Below the pieces are notes generated by a model, which was given only the letters and a program-made list of their open reading frames with translations, did not search any database and was not told where the DNA came from. Of a DNA stretch of 64,000 nt, positions 46,767 to 56,368 are shown in pieces (the first letter of the stretch is position 1; each line of letters opens with the position of its first letter). The position numbers and the translations under genes were made by a program. Source of the stretch: Colias croceus (Eukaryota; Arthropoda; Insecta; Lepidoptera; Pieridae); contig NC_059549.1 of the NCBI RefSeq assembly GCF_905220415.1, positions 8,618,001-8,682,000 of the forward strand. The letters run 5' to 3'.

Positions 46767-49172
46767 GGTCGGAGGCTGGGAACGCAATGCCGCGGCTGCG
46801 CGCCCCTTCTGACCCACTTACTGCCGCCCGCCCGCGCCCATCAATAACGCACGCCCGGGTTACTGACTTGGACGTAATTATTTCCTACCCCTTCGTTCCA
46901 AACTCGTGAAAACCTTCAAGGTCGAAGTCTATTGTTAGTTAACAGATGCTTTGATATTCTCGATACTTTGGGAAGTTAGTAGTTAGCGCACTTCGTCGGT
47001 TTCGACTGTTTACCTTGATAATGACTTTGGCATGAATCAACAATTGGAAGTCAATCTCCGCACGCGCTCGGAAACTCCACGTAAGCGCGCGTAACAAGAA
47101 TTCTTTGCGAGTAAAACAGTCGCAACTTATCAAAGTTTAATGAAGTTTTAATGAGACTGTACCGAGTTTAATGGCGGCCTGAACGAATTTATTACACTTT
47201 ATAACTTGATTGTTTCTGATTTCAACTATGGATTTGAGAAGGTATAGATATTATGCTATTCTTAATCCTACTTTATATTTTCGTAAGCTTTTTTACAAAC
47301 ATGCTTAGTTATTGGTATAAAATAATAAAATATACACAACTTTCGTTGTTTGTTCTTTTGTATACCTGCTTATCCTTCTTTTTTCAATATTTACAAATAG
47401 TAATTAAAACCTTAGGTATACTTAGTAGGTATTAAGTAAATAGTAATGAAATGAAATGAAATGAAATGAATTTATTCGCAAGAAAAGTGGTAATACAATG
47501 GTGTTATGAGAAAACTTGTTCTACACAATTCGCCAGTCACAGCTGGCATGCGAATAGTTACATTAAATTGGGCTTGTTAAATTTTAAATTAATATAAATT
47601 ATAAACATTAATTTATTGATGACTAAGATTCAAATAAAATTAAAATAAATTATTACCTTAGATTATTACATATTTGCATCAAAAAATTCATTTAAATTAT
47701 AATGGCATTTGTCAATTAACCAGTTTTTAAGTTCACCTAGAGTACCTAGATAAGTAGAGTTATTATTATATTGAATGGGAAGCTATAAAATTTAGCATTT
47801 CCATTTGTTTAGATAAAGTGACGTAAAATTCGTCTATTTACTCGGAAACTGGGCCAAATGAAATAATGAGTAACATTCAGAATTTTTCTCTAATTGAAAA
47901 AAAGGGCCGTGAATGGTTGAGAAAATAAGACTTCCGGAGCGAAAGCTAATTAATTGAAAACTGGATAAATGTAAGATATTTTAGGACGAAATAATATCAG
48001 TGACTTGTTAATTTTGCTCCTTTTCCAATTTATTGTTGAAACAATGTTCCTTTGTCAACCGTCCGAGTCGGGGACTGCGAAAAATTGAACAAGTTATAAA
48101 AATACACCAAACATTATACATTTATTCAGGAAAAATGTGCGCACTTTCATTCGCCAACTACACTAAAAGCTTGAAATTTCGTATCTCTCGTTAAAATTAA
48201 ATCATACGGTGATTTAAAACGCTCTTTGTTGAGAAGTTTGAATTATATAACGTTTTAAACGCATCCCCATTCAGTTTTCACGCACTTGGGTTATAATGAT
48301 GTAGAGATGTAGGTATGAATTCTATTTGCATCTACATTAAATTTTACAACGATGCTAAAAATAAAGTACTGTAATTATTGTTATTATTGTTTTGGATATC
48401 TGGTTGTTACGCTTTTAAGGTAAACCACAGCACAGATTAGGATGAAATTTGGAATGAAATAAGTCGAACACCCAGGTCCAGTGCTACTTTTTTTAAATCC
48501 AAGTCCAAAAAGGCTGAAATACGATATGCAAGTATTTGTTTTATTCGCGAGTAAAACTGTGGGACACAACTAGTATAAATAATCATATCTTTACGTAAAT
48601 AAGAAAGCACATTTGTGAACTCGAATAAATAGCTCTTCCAAATAGAGCCAACGTTATTACTGGTTCGTCACAAAAACCGTGAAGATTTTACGACGATCTT
48701 ATCAAATGTGATTTTCTCCGAAGATGAGATATTTTATGTAAATTCGACACGATTTCCACAGACATATTTTATGTTTCTCTCTTTTGATTAACCTGTTCAG
48801 TGCGCTTGGTTCTGTTACTACAAATAGTAATACGAAGCTGAAAAGTATGTTTGAACCCGGGTTGATCTCAACATCTATAATTGACTGATATCAAAAATTA
48901 TTTCACATTTGAAACTTGGAAATGCAACTACGTGATTCCTGAATGGTATAAGCACATATTAAGTTACAGTATATTATGTACTTAGATCTTAACTTAGATA
49001 TATAATTTTGCCACCAAAATACAGAAGATACACTAGTGCTAATTTATAAATGTTACAGATCTTAATTGACATACAAGTACACTTGAATGAATGAATGAAA
49101 TGAATGAATGAATGAACTATAATAATATATAATGAATGAACTTGAATGATCAATAAATAATGCTGGTGTACA
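46767..49172. other. region between KCTD and acylphosphatase genes
   Basis: 46767-47160 is GC-richer and probably holds the KCTD promoter and 5' UTR. A LINE-like tail lies at 47440-47580. A (TGAA)n simple repeat lies at 49087-49118, just after the acylphosphatase stop. No other coding sequence is supported. Confidence 0.55.
47440..47580 (-). repeat. probable truncated LINE tail with (ATGAA)n
   Basis: An ATGAAATGAAATGAAATGAA run is followed by TTTATTCGCAAGAAAAG and a short unique segment (ACAATTCGCCAGTCACAGCT). This layout resembles a reversed 3' end of a non-LTR retrotransposon. Confidence 0.4.
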
Positions 49173-52100
49173 TTAATCATCTCGCCGTATAACGAAGCTT
49201 TTGAACGTATATTCTGATAGTTCCTTTTCATTTCTGAACTCCGCTTTGTCAATCTTGCTGCTTGGACTTCCTGTGGTTTTCAGCCAGTGCATCCTGCAAA
49301 TAATGCATTAAATACAATTCTTAAATGTGTGGTTAATCATTATTGTTAATATATTCTACAATAGTTAGATAGTAGTTAGAAAAAATAATTAGGAATTCGT
49401 AAGTTTGTAAGGATAGATGTATGTATGTACATATCCTATATCACAAAAAAGCTCCTGGATTGAGTTGCATAGTGTTGGCAGTGATGTGGCTTATGTATCA
49501 GAATAACACATAAGCTATAGAAATACTTGCTTTTGCCCACGGGTTCGTCTGCGGGTAAAACGCCATGAAACAGCTAAGCATATCAAATGGTAATCATGTA
49601 AATCAGCTATATGTAATAATGATCACCATGGTACCCGGATAAAAGTAGCCAATGAATCTCTGCCAAATTTCTACAACTTCGATCAACTGTTTTTGAGTGA
49701 AATATTAACAAACATCCGTCCGTATCCAATCAAAATCATATCCATCATCACAAACTGACACGTTTTTATATTAGAAGTACACGGAATCTCACACGTACCT
49801 ATACAAAAATTTTGATTAAAAATTGATCATCGATATCCATCTGTTAGGTATATAATAATACCTATTTTATTTTTTCTTTATATTTCTTATAATCCATACT
49901 AATATTATAAAATGCGAAAGTAACTCTGTCTGTCTGTCTGTCTGTTACTCAATCACGCTTAAACTAAGTACTGAACCAATTTGCATGAAATTTGGTATGG
50001 AGATATTTTGATACCCGAGAAAGGACATAGGCTACCTTTTATTGCGAAACATGTACCCGGGCGAAGCCGGGGCGGACCACTAGTTTCTAATATTTTCATA
50101 ATATTCAGCATAAGCAAACTTTTAGTATCCCCATATCATTGAAGATACATAGTTTAATGATCATAAACGTCAAGGGTGTGTTAGTTGTGTCCCTATATGA
50201 ATATTGGCACATGTTATTAAATAGAAGGCAGGTCGTTTGTCAAATGACTTCCACTTCGAATATTAACAGCTAAAAGGTGGAATTAATTCGGTTTTCAAAG
50301 GTAAATGGTTAGGAATGAGTTTATTAGAATAATGGAAACGGATATTGTTTTTTCAGAGGTTCGATCTGGATCTGCAGATTATTTTAAGCAATCATCCTAT
50401 TGCTTCAAAACGAATATTTTATAGGAACTACACTCGAACACATGTCTCAGAAAATTTATTACCAAAGAAAATATACCGTTTATTGGATGTTGAGACGCGA
50501 AGGTATTCTAGCTACCCTATTATAAATACGCTATTAACAAGAACATATTCGCATAATCCGTGACATGCCAAATATGATATTTCATAGACAGGTATTTTCA
50601 GGCAGATTTTCATGAAACATCTCATTATCTTTTTGATGTTACCTCGCTCAAATGACACATATTCAGGCGAGCGTAGTGAGTGGCACTCCGGAGACCTTGA
50701 CGGTCAAGTAATGTTCCACATTAAGACCTTTTTCATAATGAAAGTGCCGCCGAGGGTGTGCCGTATAACGTTACAACGTGGGATTGCTGACAAATTGAAC
50801 ATCTTGCTTTGACCTTTTCAATATGTACTTATTCATTTTAGAAATTGGATCGCAGGGGAGCGGAAACGGCATTTTAAACGAACATTTTGTGAGGAAACTC
50901 AATAGAATAGAAGGCGCAGATTCGATAATTTTAATCTTATATCATAGGTAATATGAAATTAACCTGCCTCTTTAGAGTTTAGATTACATTCTCATGTAAA
51001 ATAATCTATAGTCTATAAATAGTTATAAAAATCAAATTTTTATTCATAAAGAAAAATATATTTACGTTCCGCTACAAAATTTATAAGTACCTACTTATTC
51101 ACTATTCATGTATGTATAAAGTTTTGCTTTTGTAAAAATGACTCGACATTCCCGAAACAGTTATTTAAATAGTTCGGAAGTTAGGATAGCTTTCTGTACC
51201 TATTTGTAGGTAGGTAAGTATGTCTCTGTAATTCCTTTCAAAAATGCTGTGCTTCGCATTTTCTTGTTGATTTTACTTGTGTACCTACATAGTACGTTGA
51301 TAAAGTATAGAATTTTTAAAACGATTTATTATTGACATAAAAAGTTCTACAATCTATTAGTTCTAACTTCTAACTGAGTATCATTAAATACATTATTTAT
51401 TTCACCATGGCCTCACGGTGTAAATAATATTCTGAATAAATCATATTTAAAAGTCTCTAATTTGAGGTTGATTTAAAAAAGGTTGGGAACCCATAAATAA
51501 ACAGGAAGCTTTCTTTATAACTGTCATTATGTCATACATCAAAACTTCTGAGCTTGCTTCTGAGAGTAAATTCGGATCCGCATCCGCTAGCCTGTAAGTT
51601 TCAAGCTTATGAGGACACATAGACAGTTCAGTGTTATGGCCACAGATAATAAAATATATACTATGTACTGTTGAATTATCTTTAAGAAAAGCATTTTGAA
51701 GTGAAACTTCTTTATCGGGGTTGGAAAAAAATTTAGTGTAACATTTTTTCGTTACGCGTGACATTTTTCCGTTACGCGCCATCTTTTTCTTATCCCTACC
51801 ACGCGTGATTCGATGTATTTCTGTAAAATTGCATATAGTATGTAAATTATTTTTTGAAAAATAAGGTCATAAAGAAGTTTCACTTCTTACGTGTGTTCGA
51901 ACACATTTTTTTTTAATAGACACTAATGTTTTAAATATACTTCATAGTACGTATATAGACGTAAGGTGATAGGTGCATTTTTGGTAGTAACAGGTAAATC
52001 ACAAAAATAAATAAAATTAGGAAGGAAGATACCATTGTTACTGTGAACTTTTAGTAGTGTGATTTGTCATACCGCATTTTTTCGCTTCGCTATTCGCATG

Positions 52101-53241
52101 AATTTTAAATGCGATATTAATGTGAATTTCTAAATTAATGTTTGCTAATCAATCAAACAAAAACAGTTAATACATAATTAGTTTAGAAAAAATGACAGAC
52201 AATATTTGTGTCTATAGTAGAAACTATGTATGATCAGTATTGCAAGTGCATTTTGTGTGAAAAATAAATCTATACTAATATTATAAAGCTCAAGAGATTC
52301 TTTGTTTGTTTGAACGCGCTAATCTCAGGAACTACTGGTCTGATTTGAAAAATTCTTTCGGTGTTTGATAGCTCATTTATCGAGGAAGGCTATAGGTATA
52401 GGCTGTCAAGAAATCGAATATTTTAATATAAATTGAATAGGAAATTTACTCTAAATCTCAACTCATTGCCTCATATTTATATCAGCATTCAAATTATTTT
52501 TAACTTACTACCTATAAGAGAATAATACATATATTATTTGAATTGTACTCAATAATATATTTCTTTAACTCTACCACCAATTTGGTTGGAATTTGGAACG
52601 AAAATAAATACTTTTTTTTAGAAATGAACACCTCTTATAGCCTTACCTATAACTATGCGGCACAGCTAGTTTATACTAGTTTTAACAGAGTTTGTATTTA
52701 TATAGGACAATTTAATACTTAATTTGTATTCTTTCATTGCATTAAGGCTTTCAGTTAATTGAATTTTGCCTGTCACTAAAAATATCCCAAATAATTAACA
52801 TTTTCAATATAGTAAAGTCTAGTTCTTTTAAGAAAGAAGCTTACATGGATTCCACTTTATCAGCCGGCCCTTGCATTTGTCCCTGAACAGTACCATGCGA
52901 AGTATTCATACACCATCCTTTCAATCCCAACTTAACTGCTTGTTCTTTCGTGTACTGTTACAAAACAGTTACTATAAGTATATATTAGTATACTATTAGG
53001 TATTGATAGTAATTTTATGTAACTTTTGACATGGATAACATGTTTTATATTCTGCTGAATTTTTTTCTGGTAAGCTGTGTTCATGAAAATGTTAGTTTTC
53101 CCTTACCTTTCTGAAGAATACACCTTGTACTCTACCAAACACCTCAAAATCGACGCTTTTTAATGCCATTGAGATAGCTGCTGTGCAATGATTGGCTTTA
53201 ATACAACTTGTTACAGTTGTTAATAATAATAAACGTAGCAT
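49173..53241 (-). CDS. Acyp: acylphosphatase
   Basis: Three exons: 53241-53107, 52954-52845 and 49293-49173, all GT/AG and in phase, giving 121 residues. It hydrolyses acyl phosphates such as 1,3-bisphosphoglycerate or carbamoyl phosphate. The family core starts at M25 (MALKSVDFEVFGRVQGVFFRK), making a 97-residue protein, which is the normal size. Catalytic Arg (R44) in GVFFR and Asn (N62) in GWCMNTS are both present with the usual 18-residue spacing, as is SPSSKIDKAEF at the end. The upstream in-frame ATG adds 24 residues beginning MLRLLLLTTVTSC, which look like a signal or mitochondrial leader; either start could be used. Intron 2 is 3.55 kb and holds several repeats. Confidence 0.93.
49893..50083 (+). 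mobile_element. Helitron-like non-autonomous element, 191 bp
   Basis: Starts TCCATACTAATATTATAAA, contains (CTGT)n, and ends CCCGGGCGAAGCCGGGGCGG ... CACTAG|T. The GC-rich 3' end matches that of the 169-bp family (7499, 31651), but the body differs, so it is a related subfamily. Confidence 0.75.
51698..51886. repeat. short element with 18-bp inverted repeats
   Basis: GAAGTGAAACTTCTTTAT (51698-51715) and its exact reverse complement (51869-51886) bracket a segment with a repeated CGTTACGCG motif (51751-51779). It is probably a transposon fragment; its class is unclear. Confidence 0.55.
52269..52669 (+). mobile_element. Lep1-like Helitron element
   Basis: Starts TCTATACTAATATTATAAAG with GTTTGTTTGAACGCGCTAAT and the CTCATTTATCGAGGAAGGC segment, and ends GCGGCACAGCTAG|T. 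The middle (about 52410-52600) does not match the family and may be an insertion. Confidence 0.65.
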
Positions 53242-53448
53242 TTATCGATGTTTAACAGGAATCTGAATATTTCGTCTTAAATATGAATTATAATTTTCCG
53301 CTCTTTTCAATTGAATTTTCGGTGCATAAATTATTGTCACTTCTCTCACAATTTCTCATAATATGTGACCATTATGTGACAATGACATAACTCATTTGTC
53401 AATTATTGTCAATGTCAGTTTAATAATGCTTGATGCTCTGCTGTTATA

Positions 53449-54281
53449 GGTAAACCAGAATCTGATGGCAATTAGGGAAATCAAAATTTTGAGTGTACAA
53501 CCCTAGGGAAAATGGACTGAACGATCTTGATACTGCTTATTTTTTATTTTGTCCTCAATATATATATAGTCACATTACATAAGTGGACAATACTGTACTT
53601 AATAATGAGATATCCATTTAATATTATGTAGGTACATACTTACATGTATAATATACAATAATTATACATATTACTTTTATACAGGTATTATATATTATTA
53701 TTTACACATACCTATATTTGTATATTCATTACCAGTATGCCATGTGAAAATATCGATATAATGATAATGTAGATCAAAACTGCTTATAATTTTTTATAAA
53801 ATAAAATAAAACTATGTTTATTTTCGTAAGTATTAACAGATACACACATTATAAAATTGACTTGGACAGCTTGGACTTGAAGAATAGCCGTATTGGAAAC
53901 TCCTGTAATAAGTTTTCATAAAATTATATTCTAATCAACGAACAATATTATAGTTACCTACATACAATATTTTTTAATTTAAAGTATCAAAACGGGTAAA
54001 TCCAATTTACCAATAAAATCTTCAAAATTGAAAATTGTGATGTGTTTGACCCTTCTTCATCGAATGTTTTTCTATACACATTATAAACAACACATCTTGC
54101 TTGTGAACGCAGCGGCTTTTTCGACATTTTCGAAGATTTTTTAGACAAAATCCTAAAAATTATTCATCAACTACAAAAAAGACAAATAATTTGACAACCA
54201 ATTTGATAGTTGTCAAATAAGTTGCCACATGAAAATCTTTTATTTCTCAAATATAAATATGCCATCAGATTCTGGTAGACC
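53449..54281 (-). mobile_element. 833-bp TA-flanked inverted-repeat transposon relic
   Basis: Ends GGTAAACCAGAATCTGATGG and, as reverse complement, GGTCTACCAGAATCTGATGG. The left-right match has two differences, and TA lies on both sides (53447-53448 and 54282-54283). A minus-strand ORF from about 54128 starts MSKKPLRSQARCVVYNVYRK, like the N-terminus of lepidopteran Tc1/IS630-type transposases, and soon hits a stop. An ITGVSNTAI helix-turn-helix remnant follows near 53910. It lies between the acylphosphatase and SDHC 5' ends. Confidence 0.75.
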
Positions 54282-54499
54282 TATATGCCTGTTGGAGCTG
54301 TTGGGTGAAGAATCAGCTGTTTTTAGGCTTTCAGATTCCTGTATTAAGTTCTCGATATAGAACTTTTAAAGTGCATCAAAGTAATATATTATATTTGTAG
54401 ATAATTAATCTAAGTAACTCATTTTCTAATATTTTTTTTTCATGTTCGATTTTATAACATAATATTAGGTAGCTTTCCGCCCGCGTTTTCAAAGAAAAA

Positions 54500-54680
54500 C
54501 TAGCTTAGTTCACGTTCCCGGTTCACGATTTCCGGGATAAAACCTGTACAAGTTACCCTCTATATGTGTGCTTAATTTCATTGTAATCAGTTCTGTAGTA
54601 TTTGCGTGAAAGAGTAACAAACACACATATATGTATACACATCCTCACAAACTTTCGCATTTATAATTTATAATATAGTA
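54500..54680 (-). mobile_element. Helitron-like non-autonomous element, reverse orientation
   Basis: On the minus strand it runs from TTATAAATGCGAAAGTTTGT to a CTAG|T end at 54503-54500, with the usual body (cacgcaaatactac... ttgtacaggttttatccc). It lies in the region upstream of SDHC. Confidence 0.6.
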
Positions 54681-55454
54681 TATATTGCGTCGTGGCCATA
54701 TATCGTAGATTTGCTCATTTCATGAAATGGCCAACATAGTTTAGATCGTTAAATCGTCAACATTTCACGATTTGGTCATCGACATTTGGCCAGCCGCATT
54801 GCGCTCTAGTGCTGTAATTGGAAAACTCGGAACGACTACACATGCTGTAGGGCCTGTAGGTTTCATACTTTGAGTCTATTATAATTTTTTTTTATTAGGT
54901 ATCTTGATACTTACTGCAATTAATTAAAAAAAAGTTTTTTTTTTTAATTCATTAAAAATTTCCTGTCCAGGATTTTCCCAGTCAACCCATTTTTAATACA
55001 TTTTATAATAGACTAAATCTATAATATAAAAATGAATCGTAAAATATGTTGGTAAGCGCATAACTCGAGAACAACTGAACCGATTTCGTTTATTCTTATT
55101 TTACTACATTTAATTGGTCTCATTCTAATAACACGCCGGTGAAGGTCGACCTATGTTCGGATCTTAGACCACACTTTATACCACACTAAAGTATAATGAT
55201 TTTTGCACTTGGCAATAAAAAGTCAACGTCATGCTTAGACCTTGTGAAAGTGACATGTCTGAGAAGTGAGAAGTGAGATGGTATGACGTATGTCAATCAA
55301 TTGACATATTCCATTCTTTTCCAAGTTCGCACGAGATATAAAAATTTTATAATAAAATTTAATTTAAAAACAACAATCGAATTATAACTACACGAATAGA
55401 CGAATTTGTATCAGGACATACATTTGAAAGTAAAACCTAACCATAAGCAAAACT

Positions 55455-56244
55455 ATGGCTTTTTACTGTGGTAGCAGGTATGTTTACATCTCTAAAATAT
55501 TATGTAATGAGTAATCTGCATGTTTCGCTTTATGATTGATTAAATACGTTGTGTTTTGTTACAGATTGGGCTCCAACTCATTATTGGGTAACTTTGCTAA
55601 GTTCCGCACTGCATTGGGCACGGCTCAATATGCGCAATCGGCAGCTGTACCTAAAGTCAGCTTTAAGAAATATGAACCTCCTAAGGAGGAACACTACGAT
55701 ATAAGAAATGCTCGTCTCCAACGCCCAATGTCTCCTCACCTTACCATCTACAAACCCCAACTAACTAGTATTTTATCTGTTACCCACAGAGCTGCAGGTA
55801 ATTTTTTTTAAATATTATTTTTCAGCATTAATGCATCTCTGTTATTTATATTATTAATCTATCATACAATTAACCTAAATAGGTTCATTATACATCTTAA
55901 TTTAGATCACAAAGCATTCTTCGTTATTTATAATACACAATTATCTGTTTGTTTTAGGTATTATGCTATCAGGGTACATTACTGCACTGGGCGTAGGTGC
56001 ACTAGTCTTGCCTCATGACGTTGCTCACTATGTAACAATGATCGAAGGATTAAATCTATCTCCGGCAACTATATTCCTTGCAAAAGCAATCTTGGCAGCT
56101 CCATTTGGATATCATTTTGCTAATGGAATCAGGCATTTATATTGGGACACAGCTAAAGGTTTGACCATCAAGGAAGTATACTCGACAGGATATGCAATGT
56201 TGGCTGGGGCAGTAGCTGTTACACTATTTTTAGCAGCATTGTAA
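55455..56244 (+). CDS. SdhC: succinate dehydrogenase cytochrome b560 subunit (complex II anchor)
   Basis: Three exons, 55455-55477, 55565-55797 and 55958-56244, in phase with GT/AG junctions, give 180 residues. SDHC anchors succinate dehydrogenase in the inner mitochondrial membrane and forms part of the ubiquinone and haem b sites. A basic presequence (about 1-35) precedes the conserved block RPMSPHLTIYKPQLTSILSV with THRAAG, which carries the quinone-site Ser/Arg region. Three hydrophobic spans follow, with the HDVAHYV and FGYHFANGIRHLYWD segments supplying conserved His residues. The first exon codes for only seven full residues (MAFYCGS). An AATAAA lies at 56299-56304. Confidence 0.96.
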
Positions 56245-56298
56245 GTAAAATAATTAGCAAATGTTCTGAGTATTATTTATTGTTCTTATAAGTGATGT

Positions 56299-56304
56299 AA
56301 TAAA
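56299..56304 (+). promoter_or_regulatory. poly(A) signal of SDHC
   Basis: AATAAA 54 bases after the SDHC stop codon. It lies beyond the likely cleavage point of the opposing transferrin transcript. Confidence 0.6.
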
Positions 56305-56326
56305 TTTTCTTTAACAGACATTTGTT

Positions 56327-56332
56327 TTTATT
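56327..56332 (-). promoter_or_regulatory. poly(A) signal of transferrin 1
   Basis: AATAAA on the minus strand 36 bases after the transferrin stop codon; a second one lies at 56276-56281. Cleavage 10-30 bases beyond either would make the 3' ends of Tsf1 and SDHC abut or overlap. Confidence 0.6.
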
Positions 56333-56368
56333 TCTAAAGTTCTTAATAACTACATACAGTATAAAAAA

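Larger units (their letters stand above)
49294..52844 (-). other. acylphosphatase intron 2
   Basis: It contains a 191-bp Helitron-like element, an 18-bp inverted repeat pair (51698-51715 and 51869-51886) and a Lep1-type element (52269-52669). ORFs near 50345 (+) and 51447-51782 (minus) have no recognisable domain or flanking gene structure. Confidence 0.6.
53242..55454. other. divergent intergenic region between acylphosphatase and SDHC
   Basis: It contains the TA-flanked transposon relic, a reversed Helitron-like element (54500-54680), a copy of the CATTTCATGAAATG repeat (54693-54738) and a 5' fragment of the 169-bp Helitron family (55015-55115). The SDHC promoter should lie within about 55150-55454. 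Confidence 0.6.

Noticed and set aside
46767..46817. N-terminal extension of the KCTD protein
   Set aside because: The extension would start at GTG. The ATG at 46766 has a strong initiation context and gives the normal BTB start.
50345..50563. Plus-strand ORF preceded by a TTTTTTCAG acceptor-like site
   Set aside because: No donor, partner exon or recognisable family. The composition is compatible with chance.
51447..51782. Minus-strand ORF of 111 codons in acylphosphatase intron 2
   Set aside because: It overlaps a repeat-like segment with an inverted repeat, has no recognisable motif and no supporting splice or promoter structure.
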